Assembly: GCF_001761385.1 (NCBI RefSeq)
Contig: NZ_CP017476.1
Span: 795,501-859,500, forward strand
Length of the DNA: 64,000 bases
DNA from: Hydrogenophaga crassostreae
GTDB taxonomy: Bacteria > Pseudomonadota > Gammaproteobacteria > Burkholderiales > Burkholderiaceae_C
Direction: 5' to 3'
This document shows, in pieces, positions 1 to 9,281 of this stretch (its first letter is position 1; the number at the start of each line of letters is the position of its first letter). Position numbers and translations under genes: made by a program. The notes beneath the pieces are model-generated. The model was not told the origin of the DNA, ran no database searches, and was given only the letters and a program-made list of their open reading frames with translations.

Positions 1-1
1 G

Positions 2-271
2 CTGCGCCGCGTTGTGGAGCCCATGATCACTTTGGCCAAGGTCGCCACGGTCGCAAACCGCCGCTTGGCATTCGACCGCCTTCGCGACCGTGATGTGGTC
101 GTGAAGTTGTTCAATGAACTGGGTCCCCGCTTTGCCGCACGTCCAGGTGGCTACACCCGTATCCTGAAGATGGGGTACCGCGTTGGTGACAATGCGCCCA
201 TGGCTCTGGTCGAATTGGTAGATCGCGCTGAAGAAACTGTTGCTCCGGCAGCCGGTGACGAAAAAGCGTGA
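2..271 (+). CDS. rplQ: 50S ribosomal protein L17, C-terminal part (5' truncated by window)
   Basis: This is the 3' part of the gene for large-subunit ribosomal protein L17, which binds 23S rRNA. The frame is open from base 2 and enters with LRRVVEPMITLAK, a conserved L17 segment, followed by ANRRLAFDRLRD and the family's GGYTRILK and GYRVGDNAPMALVEL blocks. The gene normally closes the alpha ribosomal protein operon after rpoA, so the missing upstream neighbour is probably rpoA. The stop lies only 17 bases before an initiator tRNA, so the two may share a transcript ending at the terminator near 394-421. Confidence 0.95.
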   Translation: MRRVVEPMITLAKVATVANRRLAFDRLRDRDVVVKLFNELGPRFAARPGGYTRILKMGYRVGDNAPMALVELVDRAEETVAPAAGDEKA

Positions 272-288
272 TAGAATACAAGGCTTGA

Positions 289-365
<77 letters not shown>

Positions 366-393
366 ACAAAACCCAAGTGCCAGCTTGGTCCTT

Positions 394-421
394 AAAGCCC
401 ACAGTAATGTGGGCTTTTTTG
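394..421 (+). terminator. rho-independent terminator after initiator tRNA
   Basis: Perfect 7-bp stem GCCCACA (397-403) and TGTGGGC (408-414) with a GTAA loop, followed by a run of T. It would end the rplQ-tRNA transcript. Confidence 0.85.
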
Positions 422-429
422 TTTTCTGG

Positions 430-1367
430 GTCCATAGCCCATCTGTAGACACAAGGTTTTTTGAAGAACCCGTTTGCGGCCTTTGGGTATCTTCCTGAGA
501 TTGCGACCGTTGGGTACAACTCAGTCCCGTCTGTCAATCGAGTCAAGAGCGTTCGAAGTATCGATTTGAAGCTCGGTCCCGGGCATCTAGCGGCCTGCGC
601 TTGACTGCGAAGGTCGGTGCGGTACATCACTTTTGAACCTGCCCTGCCATCGCAATCGATAGGGGGCAGCGGGCGGCGCTTGATCCCTGTAGACAGGCCC
701 ACCTCGCGTGAATCTTCGGGTAAACGGATGCCCGAGCAGCAAATTTGAGCGTCAACAGAATCTGGTCTTCTGTCGAATTGGCGGCTCGAAGCTCTTCACT
801 TACGCCGGCTTATGGAAAAGTTAGCTATGTATTCTGACTTCAGATAATCTCCGTAACATTGCCACAAATTCAAGTGAGTGGCTGCGGATACCGATGGCAT
901 TGGTTCCAGGTGGGGGAGGGCCCAGCCACCTCCCCACTGGCAAGAGCTTTGGCAATGGACGAAAGCGTCCGAAGGAGTGGAGTTTGCCTCCTACCGGTCG
1001 CATATGCAGGGACACCAATCGCGCACCTCCAGTTGGCCCAGGCCATCAAAGACGGATATGCAGCGATTGCTACCGGCGGTGAGCGTACCAAGACCTCGCG
1101 CTTTGTATCTAGAAGCCGCCGTCCGAAAAAAATGGGACATTGCATACACAACGACCAGTTTCAAGCGCACAGCCGACTTCAGAGTGCCATTCCATGACCA
1201 AATTTGATCTAGGTCGAGCGGAACTCTCGGCCGAGAGGTGCGGATCTCGACCCAGGCCGCCCTTCGCGTAAAGCGACTGATTGTCCATCTAGCAACGGAG
1301 GCCGGTTGTCATTGGCATGATGACCTTGCGGTATCACGTTGAGATGGCAGTTTTCTGTGACCCAACC
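430..1367. other. gene-poor stretch, no supported gene
   Basis: About 0.9 kb between the tRNA terminator and the SRPBCC gene. Several short open frames occur on both strands, but none has protein-like composition, a recognisable motif or a convincing ribosome binding site. A GC-rich inverted repeat (GTGGGGGAGG with CCTCCCCAC) lies near 910-937. It may be the decayed edge of the accessory block that follows; I see no feature to call. Confidence 0.5.
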
Positions 1368-1805
1368 TCACCCGCGCTGCTGTAGCTTTTCGACGGTGAG
1401 CTTCAGCGAAGTGACTTCCTGACTCAGGTAGCGCTCAGTCACGGAGCGAAACAACTTGCCCACGGGGACGCCAAGCAGGCCGGAGAAAGCGAAGCGTAAA
1501 ACCACCCGCGAACGCCCAGGTTGCGCCTCGTCGACCGTGTGTTCGGCCACCATGAGCAGGCCCGGCGAGCGCGCACGCCATACAAAGCGCCGAGGCGACT
1601 CCACCTCTGTCACCTCCCAGGTGGCCGGAGGCAACTTAGGCTGGCGCAAGTTGTATCGGGAACCCACCGCCAGGGCTGTTCCATCAACAGGCTGAACGCT
1701 GCTGACTGTGGGAAGCCACTCCGGCCAGACGGCGACATCCGAGAGGACGCACCAAACAGACTCTCGCGGCGCTGCGATCAAGATGGATGCCTCGTATGAA
1801 CACAT
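1368..1805 (-). CDS. SRPBCC (START/Bet v1-like) family protein
   Basis: A 145-residue protein of the SRPBCC hydrophobic-ligand-binding fold. It opens with the typical strand ASILIAAPRESVWCVLSDV, followed by a WPEWLP segment common in polyketide-cyclase/dehydrase-like members, then strand-rich sequence with WEVTEVESPRRFVWRA and a C-terminal helix starting near GKLFRSVTERYL. The length fits a single-domain member. The ligand is unknown. The start is ATG at 1805, eight bases after the stop of the upstream GNAT gene on the same strand, so the two are probably co-transcribed. No catalytic residues can be assigned. Confidence 0.8.
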   Translation of the reverse strand: MCSYEASILIAAPRESVWCVLSDVAVWPEWLPTVSSVQPVDGTALAVGSRYNLRQPKLPPATWEVTEVESPRRFVWRARSPGLLMVAEHTVDEAQPGRSRVVLRFAFSGLLGVPVGKLFRSVTERYLSQEVTSLKLTVEKLQQRG

Positions 1806-1813
1806 GTGAACCC

Positions 1814-2257
1814 CTAGTTGGGATGCTTTTCAGCATCAAACCTCAAGCGCAAAATTTGTCGGCCTGTTGGTGCATGCAGTGTCTCGTCCTGGCCTTCAAA
1901 GCCATAACGGGCGTAGAAATTCCGGCCAATTGGGTTGTCTTTGAAAACCTGGACCTCCAAACTGCCATGCAGTTCTTTGGCCTTGTCCATCAGAGCCCGT
2001 CCCACGCCTTTTCCGTGTTGTCTTGGCTGCAAGAATATGGCACCGACTTCATTGCCAATCAGGGCAACGAATCCTTCAACACTCCCGTCAATTTCAGCCA
2101 CCCAGGTGTCGGTGTTCGGTATGTACAACTCAGCCACATTCGTTTTCTCCTGAGCAATAAATTCATTGGTCATAAACGGATGTGCCAAGCGAGTTGCCGC
2201 CTCCCAAGAAGAGAGAACAGCTGCTAAATCGGCGGTTTCGTATTGCCGTATCTTCAC
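1814..2257 (-). CDS. GNAT family N-acetyltransferase
   Basis: A 147-residue GCN5-related acetyltransferase, which transfers acetyl from acetyl-CoA to an amine. Motif A is clear: a strand ending in GAIFLQP, then the pyrophosphate-binding loop RQHGKGVGRALM (Q/R-x-x-G-x-G/A pattern). The C-terminal part NFYARYGFEG is the usual motif B. The substrate cannot be told from sequence. The start is GTG at 2257, supported by AGGA about 8 bases upstream (read on the minus strand). It is the first gene of a likely two-gene unit with the SRPBCC gene downstream. Confidence 0.88.
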   Translation of the reverse strand: MKIRQYETADLAAVLSSWEAATRLAHPFMTNEFIAQEKTNVAELYIPNTDTWVAEIDGSVEGFVALIGNEVGAIFLQPRQHGKGVGRALMDKAKELHGSLEVQVFKDNPIGRNFYARYGFEGQDETLHAPTGRQILRLRFDAEKHPN

Positions 2258-2640
2258 GATTTTTCCTTTCTATTGGTACAAATGGCCTTCAGAGGAGACA
2301 GGGAGGCCGTCAAAACCACGGCAACTCCGTACAAGTCAGGTCACATCGAGGGGTGGGGGCAACCTCGTCCTGCGCGCTAACTTGATGAGCGCGGCGCGGT
2401 TCTGCCCGGTGCGGTCGAGAGCTAGCCCAACCCAAGACCTTTTCTGACGAACGATCCAGGAGCGCTGCGTTGAACGAAGAAAGGCTCAAGGCTGTTGGCC
2501 GGGGCCTCGCCTGGTGGTGCAGCAGACGCGACGATGGGCGCTGACGACGTTCCGTTGACCGCAGGTGCCAGGTGAAAGAGGCGCGCTTGTGCATGCACCC
2601 GCAGCATTGTTGTACGCTTGGTCCACTCAACACGGAGCGC
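2258..2640. other. intergenic stretch, nothing recognised
   Basis: About 380 bases between the GNAT start and the end of the exporter operon. Open frames on the minus strand here are rich in Arg, Ser and Pro and look like chance frames. No repeat or terminator with a T-run stands out. Confidence 0.5.
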
Positions 2641-3849
2641 TCACCCACGTGCCCGCAAAGCAACTGTGATCGGCAGCCGTGTTGCAGCTGTCGCGGGGAA
2701 CGCCCCACCGAAGAGGCCGATTGCCATGCCCAGCCATCCGGCAGAAAGCAAAACATCCTTGGTGACGGTGAGCTGGAAGGCCATGCTGGCGTTGTTCGCC
2801 CCGAGCGTGCTGGCCTGCCAGCCATTGAAGGCGAACCACGAAGCGACCAAGCCAAGACCCGTACCAGCCCCCGCAAGTAAAGCAGCCTCCGCCCAAGTCG
2901 CGAGAAAGGTCGATAGCCGGCTGAAGCCCAATGCCCTCACCGTAGCGATTTCGACCGCCCGGTCAGATAGAGCGCTCATCATGGTGTTCAGAGCGCCAGC
3001 CGTCGCACCAATGGCCATGAGGAGCGCAATAGGCCAGCCAAAGAGCCTGATCAAACTGGCCACACGTCCAGACTGTGAGGCATACAGATCTGCCTCGGAA
3101 ATGGCCAACAAGGGCGTCGCCGTGATCGTGGAGACCATGTCTTGCAAACGCTGAAGGGAAGACGGATCGCTGAGTCTCAGTCGCAAACTCTGCACTTGCC
3201 CCTGGCGGTCAAAGGCCGACTGTACGGCATCAAGATTGGCCCAGATTTCGGACTCGAATGCACTTCCATGAGCGGAAAATTGACCTGCGACGGTCCACTC
3301 GACTGTACCGAGCCGAACCTTGTCTCCGACGGACAACGCCCACTCGCTGGCAAGGCGGTCACCCACGACAATTTCATGTGTTCCAGGGGAGAAATGGCGC
3401 CCCTGCGAAAGGGTGATGCCTTCCCGAATCGACGGACCTGCTGTGTCCATTCCGCGCAGCGCGACCGTTCGATCTGCACCGCCGCTGTCGCCTTTACCTG
3501 CATTTATCTCAACGGGCACAACGAATTCGCGCGAGGAGACCAGCGCGCCGAGGGCGTTGCGAACGGTTCCGATATCACCTCTGGTTGCGCCAAGAGTACG
3601 GATCACACTGGCCGGTATCTCCGAGCCCATTTCCTGGTTGGTGCCCCCACCGAGGATAACTGCAACAGACGGCGAACCAGCGCTGCGCAGGGCCATTTCA
3701 AAACCTTTCGCCATAGAGAGAAACCCGGCGAGCACGCAGACGACCAAGGCCACCGACAACACCATGGAGAGGGAGATTGCCAGACGGCGGGGCAGGCTCA
3801 AGAGATTGGCCCGAATCATCACGAGCGTTTGTTTGATGTGGGAAGACAT
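2641..3849 (-). CDS. ABC transporter permease, FtsX/MacB family (second of two)
   Basis: A 402-residue MacB/FtsX-type inner membrane permease. It has an N-terminal membrane helix (about residues 22-45, SMVLSVALVVCVLAGFL), a large extracytoplasmic MacB-like domain (about 50-260), then three C-terminal helices (about 268-292, 315-340 and 370-392). The segment DRAVEIATVRALGFSR between helices is the usual coupling region facing the ATPase. It lies 6 bases after another permease of the same type, and together with the ATPase and adaptor upstream it forms a tripartite-type export or mechanotransmission complex. Substrate unknown. ATG at 3849 is the start. Confidence 0.88.
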   Translation of the reverse strand: MSSHIKQTLVMIRANLLSLPRRLAISLSMVLSVALVVCVLAGFLSMAKGFEMALRSAGSPSVAVILGGGTNQEMGSEIPASVIRTLGATRGDIGTVRNALGALVSSREFVVPVEINAGKGDSGGADRTVALRGMDTAGPSIREGITLSQGRHFSPGTHEIVVGDRLASEWALSVGDKVRLGTVEWTVAGQFSAHGSAFESEIWANLDAVQSAFDRQGQVQSLRLRLSDPSSLQRLQDMVSTITATPLLAISEADLYASQSGRVASLIRLFGWPIALLMAIGATAGALNTMMSALSDRAVEIATVRALGFSRLSTFLATWAEAALLAGAGTGLGLVASWFAFNGWQASTLGANNASMAFQLTVTKDVLLSAGWLGMAIGLFGGAFPATAATRLPITVALRARG

Positions 3850-3855
3850 AGGGGG

Positions 3856-4998
3856 TTACCTCGTTCTGAAGGCAGAAGTGACAGGCGTGCGCACGGCGTG
3901 GATGGTTGGCAGCACGCCGCAGACCACGGCCAGCGCAACGACGATGGCAATGGCCTTGAGGAGCACGATAGAAGAGAACACAAGGCCGAGCGCAGGGACC
4001 GTTGTGAACGTCGCTAGCTTTGCGAGCGTGAGCCCGATTCCGCCGCCGACAGCAAAGACCAACAAGACCTCCGACATGATGAGCATCACGATGCGCGGTC
4101 CATCAAAACCAAGGGTCTTGAGTACCCCGATTTCAAACAAGCGCTCGCGTACGGAGAAGACCATTGTGTTGATCACGATCATCAACAAGGTGATAAAAGC
4201 CGCACCGACAACGAGACTGAGAACCCGCCCGATATCGGCATATTGATGCAGAAACGCATCAAGAAACTGCTTTTCTGATTGCGTTCGCGTCGGCGCAGCC
4301 GAATTGGCGAACATGGCATCAAGATGTGCGGCTAGCTCAGCGGTCGCGGCGGAAGGCTGAGGTCGAAGGGCAAATGCACTCACGGTGTCTTTCCCACGCG
4401 CACGTGCGGCGTTGATGTAGTCGAAACGCGCCACCATGAAGTAGGTGTCGGTGTTGGCGCTCTCGCCCTCGAAGACCCCTGCCACTTCGAAGCGCCAGAG
4501 GCGCCTGCCGTCTTGCCTGGCCGTATCGAAGGCTGAGAAGGTGACCCGATCGCCCACTGTCCAGCCTTGGGCATCCGCCAGCAAGCGGCCAACCAAAATC
4601 CGCTCTCGCGACTTGCCAATGGCTTCGATCAATTGCGGCGTGAGCCCTAGTTCATGGCCGTTGACCTCGGCAAGCTGTACGGGGTTGACGGCGCTGACCG
4701 CCACCACGTTTTTCTCCTGACCGACGAAACCACGCAGCCGCGCGATGGGCGTCACTGCAGCCACATCCGGGTCAGACGCTATCCGGGGCAGATACGCCAG
4801 AGGCAAGGGCAGGCTGATGCCAGCGGCATGCGTCACGCCCAGGACCCTTTCGCTGGCTGCCGCCGTGCCTTGCGAACCATTGAGGAAACTGGCGCTGAGG
4901 GCATAAATCAGAAAGGCAACCGCCACGCAGATCATTAGCAAAACGGTTCGCAGCGGCTTTCGCCCGATGTTCTTGCGCGCCAAAGTGAGAAACGTCAT
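3856..4998 (-). CDS. ABC transporter permease, FtsX/MacB family (first of two)
   Basis: A 380-residue permease beginning MTFLTLARKNIGRKPLRTVLL, the standard cytoplasmic start of MacB-type permeases, followed by the first helix, a periplasmic domain and three C-terminal helices (near SLVVGAAFITLLMIVINTM and the last 90 residues). VRERLFEIGVLKTLGFDG is the ATPase-coupling segment. I chose ATG 4998 over an in-frame start at 5061 because it overlaps the ATPase stop as TGATG and gives the conserved N-terminus. Its sequence differs from the neighbouring permease, so the complex is probably a heterodimer. Confidence 0.9.
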   Translation of the reverse strand: MTFLTLARKNIGRKPLRTVLLMICVAVAFLIYALSASFLNGSQGTAAASERVLGVTHAAGISLPLPLAYLPRIASDPDVAAVTPIARLRGFVGQEKNVVAVSAVNPVQLAEVNGHELGLTPQLIEAIGKSRERILVGRLLADAQGWTVGDRVTFSAFDTARQDGRRLWRFEVAGVFEGESANTDTYFMVARFDYINAARARGKDTVSAFALRPQPSAATAELAAHLDAMFANSAAPTRTQSEKQFLDAFLHQYADIGRVLSLVVGAAFITLLMIVINTMVFSVRERLFEIGVLKTLGFDGPRIVMLIMSEVLLVFAVGGGIGLTLAKLATFTTVPALGLVFSSIVLLKAIAIVVALAVVCGVLPTIHAVRTPVTSAFRTR

Positions 4999-5705
4999 CA
5001 GGCGGCCCTCGTTTCTTCGATGAATTGGCCCTTGTCGAGATGCAAGGTGCGCTGTGCGCAAAGCGCCGCTTGCGGGTCATGGGTCACCATGACGATTGTT
5101 TTTCCCAACTCCCGATGAAGGAAACCAAGCATCTGCAGCACCTCGTCCGCCGAGTGCCGATCGAGGTCGCCGGTTGGCTCATCGCACAGCAGCAAGCCGG
5201 GATCGGACACGATGGCGCGGGCGATGCCTACGCGTTGCTGCTGTCCGCCAGACAACTGCGCCGGATATTGCTTTTCGCGACCGGCCAGACCGACGAGATC
5301 GAGGATTTTGTTCACCCGGGCGCGGCGATCCTTGGTCGACAGAGGCTTCAGCAGCAGCGGCAGTTCCACGTTCTCTGCTGCTGTGAGTGTCGGCAGCAAG
5401 TTGTAGAACTGAAAAACAATACCCATGTGATGCGCCCGCCAGGCCGTGCGTGCAGCCTCGCCCATCTGGTCAAGACGGTGAGCGCCGATTCGCAGCGTTC
5501 CGGCATCTGGTCGGTCAATGCCCGCGAGCATGTTCAGCAGCGTCGACTTTCCCGAGCCTGAGGGACCCATGATGGCCACGAAATCGCCACGTTGAATCCC
5601 GAGTTGGAGGCCTGTGAAGACCAGCATTTTCTTTGCACCGAGGGCGTAGCTCTTCTGTACGCCGTCGAGCGCGACAAACGGATCGGGGTTGCTGGTTGGT
5701 GTCAT
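4998..5705 (-). CDS. ABC transporter ATP-binding protein, MacB/LolD type
   Basis: A 235-residue ATPase with all motifs: Walker A GPSGSGKST (about residues 46-54), Q-loop in VFQFYNLLPTLTAAENV, signature LSGGQQQR, Walker B LLLCDEPTGDLD and switch His in VTHD. The DEPTGDLD form and the length are typical of the MacB/LolD/FtsE family that powers FtsX-like permeases. It overlaps the adaptor gene by 4 bases (ATGA) and the permease by 1 base, so the genes are translationally coupled. By family it drives export or lipoprotein/peptide extraction rather than import. Confidence 0.94.
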   Translation of the reverse strand: MTPTSNPDPFVALDGVQKSYALGAKKMLVFTGLQLGIQRGDFVAIMGPSGSGKSTLLNMLAGIDRPDAGTLRIGAHRLDQMGEAARTAWRAHHMGIVFQFYNLLPTLTAAENVELPLLLKPLSTKDRRARVNKILDLVGLAGREKQYPAQLSGGQQQRVGIARAIVSDPGLLLCDEPTGDLDRHSADEVLQMLGFLHRELGKTIVMVTHDPQAALCAQRTLHLDKGQFIEETRAA

Positions 5706-6826
5706 GGTGCGTTTACTCCAGTGTGGTCGGTGGTGATGGCGATGCGCACGCGCGCCGCCATGTGGGGTCGAATGCCGCTCGGTGGATCGGAGATAGACAG
5801 GCGCAGGGTGATCGTTCCCTTGTCGGCAGAGGCTGTGGGCGCGAGCCGCAGCACCCGAACGGCAAAAGGGCGGTCGGCGAACCCGTCAAGCACGGCCTCG
5901 CCGCGCAGCCCGGGTCGGAGCAATGACACGTTGGCCTCCGCCACGTCGGCGTCGATCACCAGGCTGGACATATCGGTGATCGTCAGCAAGCTCTGGTTGT
6001 CCCTTGCGGTGTCTGCACGCGCGAGCACGGTGTCTCCGACATGGGCGCCCAGGTGCGTGACTGTCCCGGCGAACGGCGCACGGACGTTCAGCTCGGCAAC
6101 CGGTTCTTTTGCAATACGGATGGAGAGTTCGGCGTCGCCCAACGCCTGCTCCGCTTGCGCCACAGCGTTCGCAGCAAGCCGCGCAATGAGCGTGGACTCT
6201 TCGAGTACACGCCGGGCAATGGCACCTTGGGCGGCAAGGGTTTCGCTCCGTTCGAGAGCTGCACGTGCCTGCGTCTGTTCGAGGCGTCGGGCAGAGAGAG
6301 ACTGGTGGGCCCTGATCCTCGAGGCGATGGCCCGTTTGAGCGCAAACCGGGCGTCGACGTTTTCGAGTTCGATCAAAGACTGTCTGGCCTCGACCTGATC
6401 TCCCAGGTCCACGGCGATACCGATGATCCTGCCCTCGTATTTCGAAAAGACGGTCGTCCGGCGTGTTGCGACGACATGGCCCGAACCAGCAATTTCGGTC
6501 GCAACCGGGGTTGCCCGCGCTTCATAAGTTTGTGTGTCCCTTTTAGCGGCTTTATCCGTGCGCCCCAAATGGAATTCCGCTGTTTCGCCCGGGGAAGGTT
6601 CTGAACGCTTCAGGACGTTGGCCAATGCTTCAATGTACTGGCGTCCATTCGGCGAAATGAGGATGGCACCAAGGGCGAGAACCACCACCATGCCGAAGAT
6701 GCCGAAAGGCCGGTAAATACGCCAGGGCGCGCCCTTGGGGCGCACCGCATCTTTGGGTGGCGGGTCAAGCGACAGCGACCTGAGTACCTCGGCTCGTTTG
6801 TGCTCGGATTGGGTGACTGAATTCAT
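5702..6826 (-). CDS. periplasmic adaptor subunit, HlyD/MacA family
   Basis: A 374-residue membrane fusion protein. An N-terminal cytoplasmic tail is followed by one membrane helix (about residues 43-62, FGIFGMVVVLALGAILIS), then the first lipoyl half (GRIIGIAVDLGDQVEARQSLIELEN), a long alpha-hairpin rich in Ala, Arg and Glu, the second lipoyl half (LNVRAPFAGTVTHLGAHVGDTV) and beta-barrel strands. This layout matches adaptors that join a MacB-like pump to an outer membrane channel. No TolC-like gene is nearby. It is the first gene of the four-gene exporter operon and lies about 70 bases after the AraC gene on the same strand. Confidence 0.9.
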   Translation of the reverse strand: MNSVTQSEHKRAEVLRSLSLDPPPKDAVRPKGAPWRIYRPFGIFGMVVVLALGAILISPNGRQYIEALANVLKRSEPSPGETAEFHLGRTDKAAKRDTQTYEARATPVATEIAGSGHVVATRRTTVFSKYEGRIIGIAVDLGDQVEARQSLIELENVDARFALKRAIASRIRAHQSLSARRLEQTQARAALERSETLAAQGAIARRVLEESTLIARLAANAVAQAEQALGDAELSIRIAKEPVAELNVRAPFAGTVTHLGAHVGDTVLARADTARDNQSLLTITDMSSLVIDADVAEANVSLLRPGLRGEAVLDGFADRPFAVRVLRLAPTASADKGTITLRLSISDPPSGIRPHMAARVRIAITTDHTGVNAP

Positions 6827-6896
6827 GCAGCCAGTGTTGCTGGCTGATTCGAACTCGGCGACCTCAAAAACGATTCAGGTCGTGCTGCATCGCGAT

Positions 6897-7973
6897 CTAG
6901 GTCTTGCGGCCGTGGCGATCACGCCATTCGACCGGGTTCATCTCGGTCATCCGTCGGAACTCCCGGTTGAAGTTGGACTTGGTCTGGAACCCGACCTCGA
7001 ACATGATCTCGGTCACCGGCTTTTCTGTTGTTGTGAGCAGGCCACAGGCTTCTGAAATTCTGAATGCATTGACATATTGCGAGACATTCTTGCCAGTTGC
7101 ACGGTTGATCGCTGTGGACACTTGACGGGTGGGAATGCCCAGCTTGCGCGCCAACCGGTTGAGATTCAGATTGACATCGCGATAGGCCCGTTGGCTTTCC
7201 ATCAAGGTCTGCACCGAGACGAAGGTGGTGGAGTCCTTGATGTCATTCATTCCTTCGTGGCTATCACTGCCGTTGTCTTCGATCTCGATGCCGTGATCCG
7301 TGAGGTCGGATGTCAGTCGGGCGCTGGCCAGTTCGGCGGGGGCATGGCTGCGACTGGCAGAGGCTACGGCGATTGCAATGATGCCCAAGGCCACCAGGTT
7401 GGCGCCGGTGACAACCGTGACGGCGTACTCTCCATTGGCCCAATTCAAGTCTAGGAAAATGAAGGTATCAACAGCCGCAGAAAACAGAAGGGCGAAGGCG
7501 GTAAACAGGATGGCGCGGTAAGCGGAGTCTGCACCATCGAAGGGTGCAAGGCGCAGAGCGTCAGCACCTCGTCGCATGAAAAGCAGAATCGCCACCGCAT
7601 AGCCGACGAAGACGAGAACGAGTGCGATGTCGACTGTGCTGCGGCGGATTGCCATCAGAAGGATGATGCAAACGGCGGGTATCGTGTGCAATCCAACGCG
7701 AAGAGCGGGGGGCAGTCCGCTTTGTCCTATCAGGCTAGAGACACCCAGATACGCCAGCGGGGGCAGCGTTGCAGCAACCACGGGTGCAACATAGCCGATA
7801 CCGTCAACGCCGTAACCCCAGCGTATGCCCGTCAACAAAGACAGCAGGGCACTGACAAGAATCAAGGCAAGAAAGGGGACATTGCCTGGCGATTCGTCGT
7901 TGCGCCTTGCTGCTCCCGCAAACAACACGACGAGCAGGATGGCGACAACGAAGGGAAATGGGATGAACAACAT
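6897..7973 (-). CDS. membrane-anchored AraC-family transcriptional regulator
   Basis: A 358-residue protein with about seven hydrophobic helices in the first ~215 residues and an AraC-type double helix-turn-helix at the C-terminus (about 255-350). The DNA-binding part is clear: LNRLARKLGIPTRQVSTAINRATGK for the first HTH, and VTEIMFEVGFQTKSNFNREFRRMTEMNPVEWR for the second, which is the AraC signature. The membrane part probably senses a signal in or across the envelope. It lies directly upstream of the MacAB-like exporter on the same strand, so it is a good candidate regulator of that operon. Function beyond that is inference. Confidence 0.88.
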   Translation of the reverse strand: MLFIPFPFVVAILLVVLFAGAARRNDESPGNVPFLALILVSALLSLLTGIRWGYGVDGIGYVAPVVAATLPPLAYLGVSSLIGQSGLPPALRVGLHTIPAVCIILLMAIRRSTVDIALVLVFVGYAVAILLFMRRGADALRLAPFDGADSAYRAILFTAFALLFSAAVDTFIFLDLNWANGEYAVTVVTGANLVALGIIAIAVASASRSHAPAELASARLTSDLTDHGIEIEDNGSDSHEGMNDIKDSTTFVSVQTLMESQRAYRDVNLNLNRLARKLGIPTRQVSTAINRATGKNVSQYVNAFRISEACGLLTTTEKPVTEIMFEVGFQTKSNFNREFRRMTEMNPVEWRDRHGRKT

Positions 7974-8154
7974 ACAAGGACCACTGCGCTATTGAATGGT
8001 AGCTGCCGCTCAATCATCGACCGATTGGGTTCAAGAGTCGACCTCAATCATGATCGAGGTCGGAAATCGCCTTCGAAAAAGGAAGGTGTGCTGAATCCAC
8101 CTCGAAAATCTGTACCAGTCGGGAGGAGAGAATTTCAACCAACGGAGTCTTTAT

Positions 8155-8421
8155 ATGAAGAAGTCAGGATTCAGTGAAGGTCAGATCGTGGCTATCCTCA
8201 AAGAAGTCGAGCAGGGCTCCAAGGTCGGCGGGACGTGCAGAAAGCACGGCATCAGTGATTCCACTTGCTACAAGTGGAGGGGCCAGTAAGCTGGCATGTT
8301 CGTTTCGAACCAGGCTCAACTGCGCGAATTGCAGGACGAAAACGGCAGGCTCAAATGCATCTATGTTGACCAGGTCCTGGTGAGCCACGTCCAGAAGGAT
8401 GTTGTCAATCGAAAGCTCTGA
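8155..8421 (+). pseudogene. IS3-family transposase OrfA, broken
   Basis: Starts MKKSGFSEGQIVAILKEVEQG and runs through the helix-turn-helix HGISDSTCYKWR, the standard OrfA N-terminus. An in-frame TAA at 8287-8289 replaces what is normally a Tyr codon before the G-M segment. The frame then continues with LRELQDENGRLKCIYVDQ, the usual leucine-zipper region, to TGA at 8419-8421. The product is non-functional. Confidence 0.85.
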
Positions 8422-9247
8422 CCCCGCAGCGTCGTGAGATGGTCATGCAGTCCTTGATGAGCGACCACGGTATGAGTGACGTAGGGCATGTAAAGCCGGT
8501 GGCCTGGCCCGTTCGACTTTGCGCTACAGACCCGTGTCACGCGACGACTGTGGGGTTATCGACTTCGTTCAAAATTATCTGACCACGAATCCAGTCCATG
8601 GCGTTGATCTGCCGTGCGCCGCAGCACGCTTTCAGAAACAGCCCAGTGGCAAGTGCGTATTGTGGTGACTGTACTGTGAGTTGCGGGTGAACCTGTCCAC
8701 TCGGGGCAAGAAGCGGCTGCCCGCCCGCGTCAGTGCGTCGCCGGAGGCTGTAGGCAAACCCTATCAAGGCTGGAGCTGTGACTTCATGTTGGACGCATTG
8801 TGGATGGGAAGGCGGTTCCGCACCTTCAACGTCATCAACGCGTTCAACCGCGAGTGTCTGCAGTGCATTGGGGTTGACACCGGTTTGTCCGCTGTGCGGG
8901 TCATCAGGGCTCTGAATGAACTGGTCGAAGTGCGCGTCTCCCCTCTGTTGATCCGTATGGACAACGGCCCCTCGTTCATCGTGATCGCCTTGGCGCAGTG
9001 GGCTGAATCCCCAGGCATTGCTCTGAACCACATCCAACCTGGCACGCCCCTCCAGAACGCCTATGCCGAACGCGTCAACAAGACCTACCGCATCGAGACG
9101 TTGAACTGGTATGTGATCGATTCACTGCAGGAGGTCTGAGACATGGCGATTGATTGGCAGCACCTTTACAACCACCAAAAAACTGCATGGGACTTTGGCC
9201 GCATTCCACCCGTTGAATTCCGTGTGAAAAGATGCCTTAAGCGCTAA
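8420..9247 (+). pseudogene. IS3-family transposase OrfB (DDE integrase), broken
   Basis: Begins LTPQRREMVMQSLMSDHGMSD, then a probable 1-base loss at 8480/8481 shifts the frame, after which the expected STLRYRPVSRDD continues. In-frame TGA stops lie at 8666-8668 and 9137-9139, both explained by CGA to TGA changes. Between them the integrase core is readable: GWSCDFMLDALWMGRRFRTFNVINAFNRE (first Asp region), LIRMDNGP (second Asp) and HIQPGTPLQNAYAERVNKTYR (Glu region). The final part reads GRIPPVEFRVKR. Several catalytic-neighbour residues have also drifted, so decay is not recent. Confidence 0.85.
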
Positions 9248-9281
9248 CCCTGACTGGCTAAGGAATTCAAGATGGTCTCCG

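Larger units (their letters stand above)
8155..9247 (+). mobile_element. decayed IS3-family insertion sequence
   Basis: Two consecutive reading frames match the orfA and orfB layout of IS3-family elements (helix-turn-helix protein, then DDE integrase), but both are broken by stops and a frameshift. I could not find matching terminal inverted repeats or a target duplication, so only the coding part is bounded. The remnant ends about 35 bases beyond the aroK stop and marks the border between the pilus/aroK cluster and the accessory block. Confidence 0.85.
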
